64,000 bases of DNA, from positions 649,490 through 713,489 of the forward strand of contig NZ_KI911558.1 of NCBI RefSeq assembly GCF_000515235.1, given 5' to 3'. Position 1 is the first letter of the stretch; the number at the start of each line of letters is the position of its first letter. The notes below the pieces were generated by a model. It saw only the letters and a program-made list of their open reading frames with translations. It made no database searches and was not told where the DNA came from. Made by a program: the position numbers and the translations under genes. This document shows positions 53,840 to 63,836 of this stretch, in pieces. This DNA is from Synechococcus sp. CC9616. Lineage in GTDB: Bacteria > Cyanobacteriota > Cyanobacteriia > PCC-6307 > Cyanobiaceae.

Positions 53840-54207
53840 CAGGATTCAGCTCGCTGGGCACGGTTGAACCTACGCATCACCATGCTCCGCCCTCCGTAAC
53901 GAGAACGGATCTGCTGACGGCAGCATTGAATTGCAAAGGCATCCAATGAATCTGAATCAACCTCGAAAAGTTCACCGAGCTCACTGACCCTGCAGAAGTC
54001 GGGTCGATCGTTGTAAATCCGACAGCGTCGTCCACCGCTGTCGTAATGGATGCACCAACCATCGTCACCCACCATCGCCAGATACTGATGGCGTTGCGCC
54101 TCTGAGAGCGCGGCCAACGCCTCCGGACGTTCCTCCGGACTGAGATGACAGCAGGCACCGCATTGTTGGATGCACTGCCACCGGTCTCCGCGACTGTTCA
54201 TTGCCAT
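53839..54207 (-). CDS. YkgJ family cysteine-cluster protein
   Basis: About 122 residues from ATG 54207. Cysteines in QCIQQCGACCHLS, GWCIHYD, RRCRIYNDRPDFCRV and AIQCCRQQI form the pattern of the YkgJ zinc- or iron-sulfur-binding family, function unknown. The frame is open to 54285, but that region overlaps the psb30 gene on the other strand. Its TGA overlaps the ATG of the first GDT1 half-gene. Confidence 0.85.
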   Translation of the reverse strand: MAMNSRGDRWQCIQQCGACCHLSPEERPEALAALSEAQRHQYLAMVGDDGWCIHYDSGGRRCRIYNDRPDFCRVSELGELFEVDSDSLDAFAIQCCRQQIRSRYGGRSMVMRRFNRAQRAES

Positions 54208-54267
54208 CGTTGTGACAAGACTACGCAGACTGTGCTGGAATCCGCTGAGTGACAGCGCCATTTTTTT

Positions 54268-54375
54268 ATGGGCATCGATTTCCACCTGATTGCCAATTTC
54301 GGCGCTCTCGCGCTGATCACCCTGGCTGGCCCTGCCGTGATCTTCATTCTCTTCTATCGCCGAGGTGCGCTTTGA
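54268..54375 (+). CDS. psb30: Photosystem II protein Psb30 (Ycf12)
   Basis: A 35-residue peptide, [20 protein letters not shown] followed by [15 protein letters not shown], with one membrane helix. This is the size and sequence of Psb30/Ycf12, a peripheral subunit of the photosystem II core. It is divergent from the YkgJ-like gene and convergent with recJ, which ends 25 bases away. Confidence 0.92.
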
Positions 54376-54400
54376 ACGTCTGAGCCTTTAGACGTTTGAT

Positions 54401-56362
54401 TCAAGGTCGTAGCCCCAGGCCTAGCGAGGCTTCCTCCAGGAGTTGATGCACCATCGGGTGGCTTGCAAGCGGGTTGGAACTGATCAACGTTGATCCAGGC
54501 CTGATTTCCGCACAAATTTCCTGCCCTTCATCGTTTCGGACGATCAGCCCGGCATCGGAAACGAGACGGGCGTTGTAGCGATGATCTCCGCGCATCAGAT
54601 CAATGCGTTCGGTGTGTTGCCTTAGGGCCTTGAGCACCAGCTGCAGCCGGGTTTCCCCTTTCCAACGGTTGATCCCGATGTTGAACGCCACATCGCAGCG
54701 TTCCGGACATGGCTCTTGACTGCGCCAGCGCCAGGCGATGGCTCGCCTCTGAACATCGTCCTGGCTGAGAGTGAGAGAGAGATGGCCTCCGTTGAGAACA
54801 CGCGATTCAACGACAACGCAATCTCTTGCCCAGAACAACGGTGTTTCGTTGCCGACACCAAACGGTTCCAGCTTCTGCAAGTCGTTCCATAGCTCCCAGT
54901 TGATCTGCTCGAGCCGGAGAAGTGCTTCTGGCTGCACCGGCAGCCCCTCTCCTGCTCCGGACAGCCAGAGCTGCGCCAGATCGTTCAGCTGTTCATGCAG
55001 GGCACTGACATGACAAGCGGCCACTGTGAAACCACCGGCGGCGGGATGCCCTCCGTATCGGTCCAAAAGCGAGTGGCATGACTGGAGAGCAGTATCAACA
55101 GCAAAGCCCTTCGGTGCTCGAACCGATGCCCGCAGCATGCCGTTCCCTTCACCAGCGAGCAGGGCTGCCGGCCGGTTGTATCGCTCGACCAGACGTGCCG
55201 CGACAATCCCGATCACACCGTGATGCCAGTGGGACTGGGCAAGCAGCACAAAGGGCGGCAGTCCGCCGTTATCCGCCTCGATCAGCGCTACGGCCTCGGC
55301 TTCGATCGCGTCGCAAAGGTCGCGGCGTTGCCGGTTGAAGTCATCGCAGCGCCGTGCCAGCCCCATGGCGACATCAGCATCCACAGATGTCAGAAGATCA
55401 ACGACCAGACCTGGCTCTCCGAGTCGGCCGACCGCATTGATGCGTGGAGCGATCTGGAATCCGATGTCGTCGCTGCGCAAGGGGCGATCGTCCAGACCAG
55501 CCAGCCGTTGAAGCGCTTTAAGGCCAGCACAGTCCGTACGGTGCAGATGTCGTAAACCCTCATGCAGCCAGCGCCGATTCGCTCCCTGCAAGGGAGCCAT
55601 GTCGGCCACGGTGCCGATGCAGAACAGATCCCTGGCTGAGCGAATTGCTTCCGGCCGCTGCAGATCCTCTGCAACAGCCACAGCCAGGACATAAGCAAGT
55701 CCCACTCCAGCCAGCCCCCGATAGGGGGAAGCCTCAGGGGTTGTGGCCGGATGGATCAGGGCCGCCATCGGTGGTCGGTTCTCCGGGATGGTGTGGTGAT
55801 CAGTGACGATCACCTCCATCGCAAGATCACGGGCCAGTTCAAGGGCTTGCCGCGCTGAAACACCGTTGTCGACCGTGATCAGAATCTTGATGCCGGCGTC
55901 ATGCAGCACCTGAACCATGCGTGGATTCAGCCCATAGCCGTCATCGCTACGCGAGGGAATTGCCACTGTCGGTCTGGCCCCCAACGGCGTTAGCGCCTGA
56001 AGCAGCAGGGCACTGCTCGTCATGCCATCAGCGTCGTAGTCACCGCATATCGCGAGCGCTTCCTGATTTCTGCAGGCTCGACTGACCCTCTCAACAGCAA
56101 TTTTGAGATCAGGGAAATGAGTCTTCGGATCCGGAAGCACTGGCGGATCAAGCAGGTCGATGGCTTCCTGCTCGGTTCTGATGCCTCGCCGCTTCAGCAG
56201 ACAGCGGAGAGGAAGAGGGAGGTCGCATCCAGACAGGGGATCCGGCTCGATCACCGCAGGAAGGGACCAGACCCAGGAATGCTTGGCTTCGGACAACGGT
56301 TGGGGCAGAGGACGGCGCCGTCGGACAGCATTGTGCTCTGCAGTTAAGGATCTGGCCTCCAT
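54401..56362 (-). CDS. recJ: Single-stranded-DNA exonuclease RecJ
   Basis: About 653 residues. DHH phosphoesterase motifs: ICGDYDADGMTSSALLL, VTDHHTIPEN, and GTVADMAPLQGANRRW; the DHHA1 domain has GVIGIVAARLVERYNRPA and GYAVD-type GFAVDTALQS followed by GGHPAAGGF. It degrades ssDNA 5' to 3' in recombination and mismatch repair. The N-terminal 35 residues (to HSWVW) are variable, so the start may lie downstream of ATG 56362, which overlaps the divergent HAD gene start. Confidence 0.93.
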   Translation of the reverse strand: MEARSLTAEHNAVRRRRPLPQPLSEAKHSWVWSLPAVIEPDPLSGCDLPLPLRCLLKRRGIRTEQEAIDLLDPPVLPDPKTHFPDLKIAVERVSRACRNQEALAICGDYDADGMTSSALLLQALTPLGARPTVAIPSRSDDGYGLNPRMVQVLHDAGIKILITVDNGVSARQALELARDLAMEVIVTDHHTIPENRPPMAALIHPATTPEASPYRGLAGVGLAYVLAVAVAEDLQRPEAIRSARDLFCIGTVADMAPLQGANRRWLHEGLRHLHRTDCAGLKALQRLAGLDDRPLRSDDIGFQIAPRINAVGRLGEPGLVVDLLTSVDADVAMGLARRCDDFNRQRRDLCDAIEAEAVALIEADNGGLPPFVLLAQSHWHHGVIGIVAARLVERYNRPAALLAGEGNGMLRASVRAPKGFAVDTALQSCHSLLDRYGGHPAAGGFTVAACHVSALHEQLNDLAQLWLSGAGEGLPVQPEALLRLEQINWELWNDLQKLEPFGVGNETPLFWARDCVVVESRVLNGGHLSLTLSQDDVQRRAIAWRWRSQEPCPERCDVAFNIGINRWKGETRLQLVLKALRQHTERIDLMRGDHRYNARLVSDAGLIVRNDEGQEICAEIRPGSTLISSNPLASHPMVHQLLEEASLGLGLRP

Positions 56363-57116
56363 GACCCAGCTTCGCGCTGTCTTCTGGGATGTCGATGGCA
56401 CCCTTGCGGACACGGAGATGGACGGTCACCGTCCGGCGTTCAACGCTGCTTTCAACAAGCTCGGCCTGCCGATCCACTGGGATCCGGAGCTTTACGCCAG
56501 GTTGCTGTCCATTCCCGGTGGTCTGCGACGGGTTCGGGCCTATCTCTCAGAGCGAAATCTGCCGGTGAATGAACAGCAGCTTCTGGACCTGCGAGAGATT
56601 AAACGCAGCATCTACCTGCAACGCATTCAGGATGGCTTCGTCGGCTGGAGACCGGGCGTTTGCCGTCTTTTGAAGGCCATTGACGCTGCCGATATTCCCC
56701 AGTGGATCGTCACGTCGAGTGGTAATGCCTCCGTCATGGCCCTGCTGGAAACTGGAGGCAAGGAACTGCCGCGGTTTGCGGGAATTGTCACGTCGGATGA
56801 TGTGGATCAGGGGAAGCCCTCACCGGCGGGGTACTGCCTTGCCTTGCAACGAAGCGGTTGCCCTTCTGCAGACGGTCTTGCCGTGGAGGATTCCGCCGTT
56901 GGTCTGCAGGCAGCTCGAGCCGCAGGGTTGTCCTGTCTGTTGACCCCTTCGCCCTGGGATACGGACCTGGTTTCACTCATCCCCGAATCTGTTGCAGCGA
57001 TGGATCATCTTGGAGATCCGACCAAACCAGCCAGCCAACTCCATGGCCCCCCTTGCCCAGATGGGCTTGTGACGCTGGAGTACCTGCAGGTTCTGATCTC
57101 CGGAACACCCCGATGA
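56361..57116 (+). CDS. HAD-superfamily hydrolase (CbbY/phosphoglycolate-phosphatase-like)
   Basis: A 251-residue protein. VFWDVDGTLADTEMDGHRPA is HAD motif I with the nucleophile Asp, IVTSSGN motif II, GKPSPAGYCLAL motif III and VEDSAVGLQAARAAGL motif IV. The spacing and the DTEMDGHRxAFN lead are those of CbbY-like sugar-phosphate phosphatases linked to Calvin-cycle by-products. The start overlaps the recJ start; the stop overlaps the ycf20 start (ATGA). Confidence 0.88.
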   Translation: MTQLRAVFWDVDGTLADTEMDGHRPAFNAAFNKLGLPIHWDPELYARLLSIPGGLRRVRAYLSERNLPVNEQQLLDLREIKRSIYLQRIQDGFVGWRPGVCRLLKAIDAADIPQWIVTSSGNASVMALLETGGKELPRFAGIVTSDDVDQGKPSPAGYCLALQRSGCPSADGLAVEDSAVGLQAARAAGLSCLLTPSPWDTDLVSLIPESVAAMDHLGDPTKPASQLHGPPCPDGLVTLEYLQVLISGTPR

Positions 57117-57451
57117 GCACAGTGCAAGACACACGTCTGTCTCGCGTTCAGGGTCGTTTTGGTGAGCGGTTTCTGCTCGGCTTCAAAGGGCCCTGGTTTC
57201 GCATCAGTCTTGTCATGCTTGCACTTCTGGGCGGATTTTTTCTGGGAAGCAATGCCACGGAGTACATCGGTGAGAGCCTTGCATTGCGGTCGCTCTCGGC
57301 CCTCACCTTTTTGGTGCTCGTGGAGCTGTTAATCCGGCTTCGATTCATGTTTGCAGGATCTCCAATGACCTTGTCCTGGCAGGTGATCGATAACCTCAGG
57401 ATTGGTTTCGTCTATGCCTTGGTTCTGGAGGCCTTCAAGGTTGGATCCTGA
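57113..57451 (+). CDS. ycf20: Ycf20 / DUF565 membrane protein
   Basis: A 112-residue protein with three membrane segments (ISLVMLALLGGFFLGSNATE, ALTFLVLVELLIRLRFMF, and the weak end LRIGFVYALVLEAFKVGS). DUF565/Ycf20 proteins are found in cyanobacteria and plastids; mutants of plant and algal members affect energy dissipation. It overlaps the HAD gene by 4 bases and the next gene by about 40, so translation is probably coupled. Confidence 0.8.
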   Translation: MSTVQDTRLSRVQGRFGERFLLGFKGPWFRISLVMLALLGGFFLGSNATEYIGESLALRSLSALTFLVLVELLIRLRFMFAGSPMTLSWQVIDNLRIGFVYALVLEAFKVGS

Positions 57452-58391
57452 TCGTCCTCTGAAGATCCCAGAGAGGGATCTCGATCGGCTGCTGGCCTCC
57501 ATCGGCGTGATGGAACGGCTGGTCTGGAAGCAAGCGTGGCTTGATCGCGGCATTGCTCAAGTTGGCCAGGAGCTCTGGGCTCCCGGGACCTCAGCTGATT
57601 GGCTCTGGTGCTTGGCCCTCCCTTTGCTCACGCTGGCTGAGCAGAGACGAGGGACCGGTCGCAGCCTGATCGGGCTGAGTGCTTTGCCTGGCTGCGGGAA
57701 GACCACGCTGGGGGCCTGGCTGGAAGTTGCCGCCGAGGCCATTGGCCTGTCGTTCCAGGTGGTGTCCATTGACGACTTTTATCTGTCCAGTCCCGCTTTG
57801 GATCAATCCATGGCGGGCAACCCCTGGGGTGTACCCAGGGCGATACCGGGAAGCCACGAACTTCAGCTCATGGCGACCGCTCTGGATGCATGGAAGTCGG
57901 GCCAATCGGTGCAGTTTCCATGTTTTGACAAGGCTCTTCGCGATGGTCGCGGAGATCGCAGCGGTTGGCGGAACTGTGATGCCTCGGTGCTGCTTCTTGA
58001 GGGCTGGTTCGTTGGTTGTGAACCGCTGGCTGAAGCCCATGCGCTTGATAGTGGTGCCGACCATCTCGAACCCTCTCTTCAGGATGGTGAACTCCGCTAC
58101 AGATCAGCTGTCCAGAGCGCTTTGGAGGCTTATCAACCGATCTGGTCAATGCTGGACCATCTCTGGCAAATCAAGGCACCGAATCTGAACGCGCCGTCGT
58201 TGTGGAAACGCCAACAGAACGAATCTCAACAGCGTCTGCGGGGGTCGGGTCTTCCGGATGACGAACTTCGGAGCTTCATCCGGATGGTCAGCTCCGCCAT
58301 CCCATCCCTCAGCTTTGAGCTTCCTCGAGCTGATGTGGTTTTCACCGCTGATGCGCAGCGGAATCTCAGTGGCCTGAGTCTCCGGACCTGA
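57414..58391 (+). CDS. P-loop kinase, D-glycerate 3-kinase-like
   Basis: About 325 residues. Walker A is GLSALPGCGKTTLGAWLEVA (about residue 90), followed by SFQVVSIDDFYLSSPALDQS, the DDFY motif of glycerate/uridine/panto kinases, then FPCFDKALRDGRGDR (FDK) and LLLEGWFVG. This set fits plant-type D-glycerate 3-kinase, the last step of photorespiration. The start is open among TTG 57402, ATG 57414 and TTG 57441; I list the ATG. It is convergent with rpmF with one base between. Confidence 0.8.
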   Translation: MPWFWRPSRLDPDRPLKIPERDLDRLLASIGVMERLVWKQAWLDRGIAQVGQELWAPGTSADWLWCLALPLLTLAEQRRGTGRSLIGLSALPGCGKTTLGAWLEVAAEAIGLSFQVVSIDDFYLSSPALDQSMAGNPWGVPRAIPGSHELQLMATALDAWKSGQSVQFPCFDKALRDGRGDRSGWRNCDASVLLLEGWFVGCEPLAEAHALDSGADHLEPSLQDGELRYRSAVQSALEAYQPIWSMLDHLWQIKAPNLNAPSLWKRQQNESQQRLRGSGLPDDELRSFIRMVSSAIPSLSFELPRADVVFTADAQRNLSGLSLRT

Positions 58392-58392
58392 A

Positions 58393-58569
58393 TCAGGACT
58401 CGCTGTCCTCTGTTTCGCTGATGGGATAGACAAATCCCTGTGCCCGGCCACTCAGAACCGACTTGCCGATCGACATGGCCCGCTGGGCTGCCACAGCAGC
58501 TTTGGCTTTCCAGGTGGCATGGCGCTGGTTGCGCTTGGCCTTGGAGGTTTTCTTCTTCGGTACAGCCAT
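58393..58569 (-). CDS. rpmF: 50S ribosomal protein L32
   Basis: A 58-residue basic protein, [20 protein letters not shown] followed by [20 protein letters not shown]. The [10 protein letters not shown] start is diagnostic for L32. Only one base separates it from the convergent kinase gene. Divergent from the ftsH gene at 58657, with about 87 bases between them that should hold both promoters. Confidence 0.96.
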   Translation of the reverse strand: MAVPKKKTSKAKRNQRHATWKAKAAVAAQRAMSIGKSVLSGRAQGFVYPISETEDSES

Positions 58570-58656
58570 TGCGGCTCAGACATCACCAAACGCTGATTGT
58601 CCCGTTTGAAGAGGCTTTGCGTCAAATCGCTAATGTCTGCGCAGTGCTGATCTGCC

Positions 58657-60456
58657 GTGAGTTCTGATTCGAACGGCTCAAAGGAGTCCGCGGGAACCAC
58701 GGTGTCGTCGCCATCGACGCTGTTCGGATTGCAGCGTGGTGAATCGCCCAGTTACTCAACCCTGCTGAAGGAGATCGAACAAGGCAAGGTCAAATCCCTT
58801 GAGTTGGTTCCTTCGCGACGTGAAGTGAAGGCGGTTTATCCCGATGGACGCGAGCTGACCGTTCCGGTCTTCGCCAATGACCAGCAGATCCTGCGAACGG
58901 CTGAAGAATCCGGAATCCCCCTGGAGGTTCGCGATACCCGCCAGGAACAGGCCATGGCGGGATTGGTCGGCAATCTCGCGTTGATCCTTCTGATCATCGT
59001 CGGGCTCTCCTTTCTGTTGCGCCGTTCCGCCCAGGTCGCCAATCGAGCACTTGGTTTCGGCCGCAGCCAGCCGCGGATCAAACCTCAGGACGATCTTCAG
59101 GTCCGGTTCGAGGATGTCGCTGGCATCAACCAGGCCAAGCAGGAGCTCCAGGAGGTCGTGACCTTTCTGAAGCAACCGGAAACCTTCATTCGTCTTGGCG
59201 CAAAAATCCCACGTGGTGTTCTTTTGGTCGGACCACCTGGAACCGGAAAAACGCTGTTGGCCCGAGCCATTGCCGGGGAGGCCGAGGTCCCATTTTTCTC
59301 GATGGCGGCGTCGGAATTTGTTGAGCTGTTTGTGGGTGTCGGAGCCAGCAGGGTTCGTGATCTGTTCAAAAAAGCCAAGGAGAAGGCGCCCTGCATCGTG
59401 TTCATCGATGAGATCGATGCCGTCGGTCGTCAACGCGGTGCCGGCATTGGCGGTGGCAATGACGAGCGTGAGCAGACCCTGAATCAGTTGCTCACGGAGA
59501 TGGATGGCTTTGCTGAAAACGCCGGCGTGATTCTCCTGGCAGCCACCAACCGAGTTGATGTTCTGGATGCGGCGCTGACAAGACCAGGCCGCTTCGATCG
59601 ACGGATTGAGGTGGGTCTTCCAGATCGACTTGGCCGTCAGGAGATCCTCTCTGTTCATGCCCGAACCCGTCCTTTGGATCAGGACGTCTGTCTTGAGAAC
59701 TGGGCTCGGCGCACACCAGGGTTTTCAGGTGCCGACCTCGCCAACCTTCTTAACGAAGCCGCCATCCTCACGGCTCGCCGTCGGTCGACGGCCATTGCTG
59801 AACCCGACCTTGAAGCCGCCCTTGAACGCATCACGATGGGGCTGACGGCCGCTCCCCTACAGGACAGTGCAAAGAAGCGGCTGATCGCTTATCACGAAAT
59901 CGGCCATGCACTTGTGGCAGCCTTGATTCCGGAAGCGGACAGGGTCGACAAGGTCACGCTTCTTCCCCGCAGTGGTGGGGTTGGTGGTTTTACCCGTCTC
60001 TGGCCTGATGAAGAGGTCCTTGATTCAGGCCTGATCACGCGTTCGAGTCTGATGGCCAGGTTGGTCGTGGCCCTGGGAGGCCGGGCAGCGGAAATGGTGG
60101 TGTTCGGCCGCGAGGAGGTCACCCAGGGAGCCAGCGGAGATCTCCAGATGGTGGCCCAACTGGCCAGGGAGATGGTCACGCGTTTTGGCTTCTCATCCCT
60201 GGGACCCGTAGCGCTTGAAGGGGCTGGCACGGAGGTCTTCCTTGGTCGGGACTGGTTCAGTCAGCGTCCTGGATACGCCGAGACAACCGGCCGTGAGATC
60301 GATCAACAGGTTCAGGAGCTTGCACGTCGTTCGCTTCAGCGTGCGATTGAGTTACTGGAACCGCGGCGAATTGAAATGGATCGCCTGGTTGACGCTCTGA
60401 TTGAGGAAGAGACCCTGCAGGGAGATCGTTTCATGGTTCTGGCCGGACTCACATGA
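58657..60456 (+). CDS. ftsH: FtsH-type AAA+ metalloprotease, one membrane segment missing
   Basis: A 599-residue protein from GTG 58657 (a TGA lies just before it in frame). AAA+ module: Walker [11 protein letters not shown], Walker [25 protein letters not shown]; zinc site HEIGH; a long distal helix. Usual FtsH has two N-terminal membrane helices; here the first 100 residues are polar ([37 protein letters not shown]) and only one helix ([18 protein letters not shown], about residues 105-122) is seen. This predicts a protein with a different topology or a cytoplasmic N-domain. The start is followed by UPF0182, overlapping by 4 bases. Confidence 0.9.
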   Translation: MSSDSNGSKESAGTTVSSPSTLFGLQRGESPSYSTLLKEIEQGKVKSLELVPSRREVKAVYPDGRELTVPVFANDQQILRTAEESGIPLEVRDTRQEQAMAGLVGNLALILLIIVGLSFLLRRSAQVANRALGFGRSQPRIKPQDDLQVRFEDVAGINQAKQELQEVVTFLKQPETFIRLGAKIPRGVLLVGPPGTGKTLLARAIAGEAEVPFFSMAASEFVELFVGVGASRVRDLFKKAKEKAPCIVFIDEIDAVGRQRGAGIGGGNDEREQTLNQLLTEMDGFAENAGVILLAATNRVDVLDAALTRPGRFDRRIEVGLPDRLGRQEILSVHARTRPLDQDVCLENWARRTPGFSGADLANLLNEAAILTARRRSTAIAEPDLEAALERITMGLTAAPLQDSAKKRLIAYHEIGHALVAALIPEADRVDKVTLLPRSGGVGGFTRLWPDEEVLDSGLITRSSLMARLVVALGGRAAEMVVFGREEVTQGASGDLQMVAQLAREMVTRFGFSSLGPVALEGAGTEVFLGRDWFSQRPGYAETTGREIDQQVQELARRSLQRAIELLEPRRIEMDRLVDALIEEETLQGDRFMVLAGLT

Positions 60457-63212
60457 TCCTGCTGCTCCTGCTTCCTGCGCTGCTCATCGTCTTGGCGGCG
60501 CGGATGTCGATGGAGTGGCTCTGGTTTGCGCAATTCCGCCTCGAAAGCGTTCTGCAGCAACGCTGGGGGTATGCCCTGATCTCTGCGGCAGCGGCGACTC
60601 TTGTGGTGGTTTGCCTGGCGTGGTGGCGCCGATCCCTCGATCACTGTGAAAACTCCAAACAAAGCTCCACGCCCTGGTTGAGCGGCTCCGGTTACAGCGC
60701 CGCCTTGTTGATGTGCCTGTTGGCTCTTCTTGCCAGCAGCTCCCTGGCGGTTGGGCTAGCGGTCCTGGCCTTGGTTCAACCCTTCGCCCTGCCGCACTGG
60801 CCAGAGGCGATGCGTCAGCTGAGTGGTCCCTCCACTGTTCTGATCCCAGTCGTACTGTCGCTGGTGCTCGCGGCTGCTCTGCGTCGGCGCTGGCTGGGAT
60901 GGATCACCTTCTGGGTCTCCCTGTGCCTCATTTTCATCGTCGCCAGAGCCTGGGGACTCTGGATCCTGGCGTTGAAGATCCCTGATTCAGGTTTCCGTGA
61001 TGCTCTTCTGAACACGGATTCCAGTTTTGCCCTGGGTCGCTTCAGTGCATGGCATTTCGGCCTGGAACTGGTTTTGTTGCTGTTGGTGTTTCATCTTTCA
61101 GCAGCTCTCTGGCTGCGCCTCACCCGCGCCCCCTCGCTCTCTGACTGGACGATCGCTCGTTTCGATCCAACGTTGCAGAGAGGTTTTGAGCGTTGGATAG
61201 CGGCTCTGCTCGCCGTGGTTTCAGCCCTCGTTTGGTTGTCCAGATATCAGTTGCTTTGGACGCGCACGGGAGTCGTCGCAGGTGCCGGCTGGCTTCAGGA
61301 TCACTGGTTGCTTCCGCTTCGCACCGGAATCGCTGCTCTGTTGCTTGTGGCATCCCTGGCGTTGTTTGTTCGAAGCATTCATCTCCGCTCTCACAAGATC
61401 CAGAAACTGTCCCTCGTTCTGGTGGCAGTTCTTCTGCTCACCGAACTTCTGGTTACACCTCTGGTCGGGTGGCTCTGGCTTCGACCTCGGGAGTTAGTCC
61501 TTCAGACCCCGTACATCGAGGAAGCGATCCGATCCACTCGACACGCGTTTCAACTTGATCAGATTGTTCGAAGCATCAAAACTCCCTCTCCCAAGCTCAC
61601 TGCGGACGATATTGCCGAGGGGCGCAGCACCCTCGATAACGTTCGCTTGTGGGATACCCAGCCCCTGCTGCAAACCAACAGTCAACTCCAGGAATTGCGT
61701 GTCTACTACCGCTTTTCAGGTGCTGCTGTTGATCGCTACCCGCTGCTTACTGATCAGGACACAGCCCAGCAGGTGATTTTGGCTCCCAGAGAACTGGACC
61801 AGTCGGAACTTCCGCCACGATCCAGATCCTGGCTTAACCGCCATTTCGTGTTCACGCATGGTTACGGCTTCACGCTCAGCCCCGTGAACACCTTCAGCAA
61901 CGATGGCCTGCCGGACTATTTCATCAGCGATCTCGGTTCCTCCACGCGAATCAAGGGCAACGAGGATCTCGGCATCAGTCGGGAGGTTGTTCGTCAGGAA
62001 GTGCCTGTTGATCAGGGAGGTCTGTACTTCGGCACGGTTCCTGCCACTTATGCCGTCGCTCCAACAGATGTTGATGAAATTGATTATCCAGAAGGTGATG
62101 TCAACGTCTACACAAGCTATATGGGATCTGGCGGTATTCCCATTGGGATGTTGCCTCAGCGACTTGCCGCCTCCATTTATCTCGCCGAGCCGCGGTTGAT
62201 GTTCTCGCCATCGGTTAATGCAAAAACCCGCGTGATGCTGCGCCGGGATGTTCGTGAACGCGTTGAGGCGTTGGCTCCTTTCCTTCAACTTCGTGGTGAT
62301 CCATACCTCGTTTCTGTTCCATTGGATGAGTCGAATAAAGCTTTTTCCTCAAAACAGCATCAGTTTTGGATTGTGGAGGGTTATACAGATTCGATCACGT
62401 ACCCCTACAGCTCCGCAGTGAATTCCGTAGACACCGATCGCTATCTACGGAATTCTGTAAAAGCAGTGGTCGATGCCTACAACGGCACAGTTCATCTGTA
62501 TGTCAGTGAACCAGATGATCCCCTGATTCAAGGTTGGGCTCGTGTTTTTCCTGATTTGCTGGAACCCTTGGAAGCTATGCCTCAACAGTTAAGAGATCAT
62601 CTTCGAGTGCCGGAGGATTTGTTCAGCGTGCAGGTTCAACAATTGCAGCGTTATCACGTAACAGACCCTCGAAAGTTTTATAGCAGTGATGATGTTTGGC
62701 AGGTTCCTCTTGAAACCTATGGTCGAGATCAAGTACCCGTCAGGCCTTATCACATCACAGCTCAGGTGGGGACAAACAGTGCTTCCGAGTTTTTGTTGCT
62801 GCAACCTTTAACACCATTGGCTCGTCCGAATCTCAATGCCTGGCTCGCAGCTCGAAATGACAATGAACATTACGGTGAATTGTTGTTGATCAATTTTCCT
62901 CGCACATCTCCCATTCTCGGCCCTGAACAAGTGCAGGCTTTGATCAATCAGGAACCGGAGATCAGTAAACAATTTGGCTTATGGGATCGCGGTGGATCAG
63001 AGGTCCTGCAAGGGAATCTCCTGGTTGTTCCTATCGGTGATGCGTTGATTTACGTCGAACCTGTGTATCTGAAAGCCAGTCAGGGAGGTTTGCCGTCGTT
63101 GGCTCGTATCGTCGTCAGCAACGGCAAGGAAATCGCCATGGCAAAAACACTCGATGCAGCCATTGCTGAACTGCAACAAAAAACTCCGCCAGCAGTGAAG
63201 CCAGCGGAGTGA
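60453..63212 (+). CDS. UPF0182 family membrane protein
   Basis: A 919-residue protein with about seven N-terminal membrane helices (first: [18 protein letters not shown]) and a large exported C-terminal domain. WLNRHFVFTHGYGFTLSPVN and FGTVPATYAVAPTDVDEIDY are family marks of UPF0182 (COG1615). The role is unknown. The ATG overlaps the ftsH stop (ATGA), so the two are translated together. The end has Lys/Pro/Ala (KTPPAVKPAE). Confidence 0.93.
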   Translation: MILLLLLPALLIVLAARMSMEWLWFAQFRLESVLQQRWGYALISAAAATLVVVCLAWWRRSLDHCENSKQSSTPWLSGSGYSAALLMCLLALLASSSLAVGLAVLALVQPFALPHWPEAMRQLSGPSTVLIPVVLSLVLAAALRRRWLGWITFWVSLCLIFIVARAWGLWILALKIPDSGFRDALLNTDSSFALGRFSAWHFGLELVLLLLVFHLSAALWLRLTRAPSLSDWTIARFDPTLQRGFERWIAALLAVVSALVWLSRYQLLWTRTGVVAGAGWLQDHWLLPLRTGIAALLLVASLALFVRSIHLRSHKIQKLSLVLVAVLLLTELLVTPLVGWLWLRPRELVLQTPYIEEAIRSTRHAFQLDQIVRSIKTPSPKLTADDIAEGRSTLDNVRLWDTQPLLQTNSQLQELRVYYRFSGAAVDRYPLLTDQDTAQQVILAPRELDQSELPPRSRSWLNRHFVFTHGYGFTLSPVNTFSNDGLPDYFISDLGSSTRIKGNEDLGISREVVRQEVPVDQGGLYFGTVPATYAVAPTDVDEIDYPEGDVNVYTSYMGSGGIPIGMLPQRLAASIYLAEPRLMFSPSVNAKTRVMLRRDVRERVEALAPFLQLRGDPYLVSVPLDESNKAFSSKQHQFWIVEGYTDSITYPYSSAVNSVDTDRYLRNSVKAVVDAYNGTVHLYVSEPDDPLIQGWARVFPDLLEPLEAMPQQLRDHLRVPEDLFSVQVQQLQRYHVTDPRKFYSSDDVWQVPLETYGRDQVPVRPYHITAQVGTNSASEFLLLQPLTPLARPNLNAWLAARNDNEHYGELLLINFPRTSPILGPEQVQALINQEPEISKQFGLWDRGGSEVLQGNLLVVPIGDALIYVEPVYLKASQGGLPSLARIVVSNGKEIAMAKTLDAAIAELQQKTPPAVKPAE

Positions 63213-63236
63213 ATAGATTGTATTGACTTTAAAGAA

Positions 63237-63836
63237 TCAGCCGATAGCGGAGAAATACTCCTTGCTTCCCTTGGGATCTTCTTTCATTGTTTTATCACCA
63301 GGTGTCCAGTTCGCGGGACAGACTTCATCAGGGTTGGCTTCGACATACTGATAAGCCTGAAGCACACGCAGCGTTTCATCAACATTGCGACCAACGGGTG
63401 CCTTGTTGATGGTCATGTGCATCACCATTCCCTGAGGATTGATGATAAACAAGCCGCGATCGGCTTCTCCGTCTTCGTTGAGAACGTTGTAAGCGGCGCA
63501 GATCTCTTTCTTGAGATCAGCAACGAGGGGGTATGTGATGTCACCGATTCCGCCTTGGTTGCGAGGGGTCTGAATCCAGGCAAGGTGGCTGAACTTGCTG
63601 TCAACGGACACAGCAAGGACTTCTGTATTTTTCGAGCTGAAATCTGCGTATCGGTCGCTGAATGCGGTGATCTCAGTAGGACAGACAAAGGTGAAGTCCA
63701 GCGGGTAGAAGAAGAGGACAACATATTTGCCCCTGTACTGGGACAGGCTGATCTCCTTGAATTCCTGATCCACCACTGCAGTGGCAGTGAAATCCGGGGC
63801 CATCTGGCCCACACGAAGGCAACCGTTTTCGGGCAT
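63237..63836 (-). CDS. 2-Cys peroxiredoxin
   Basis: A 199-residue thiol peroxidase that reduces peroxides with thioredoxin. [20 protein letters not shown] contains the peroxidatic Cys, [20 protein letters not shown] the resolving Cys, and [20 protein letters not shown] is a family mark. The C-terminal GG(L/I)G ([20 protein letters not shown]) sensitivity motif is present in the middle, as in eukaryote-like typical 2-Cys types. Convergent with the UPF0182 gene (24 bases). Confidence 0.95.
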   Translation of the reverse strand: MPENGCLRVGQMAPDFTATAVVDQEFKEISLSQYRGKYVVLFFYPLDFTFVCPTEITAFSDRYADFSSKNTEVLAVSVDSKFSHLAWIQTPRNQGGIGDITYPLVADLKKEICAAYNVLNEDGEADRGLFIINPQGMVMHMTINKAPVGRNVDETLRVLQAYQYVEANPDEVCPANWTPGDKTMKEDPKGSKEYFSAIG

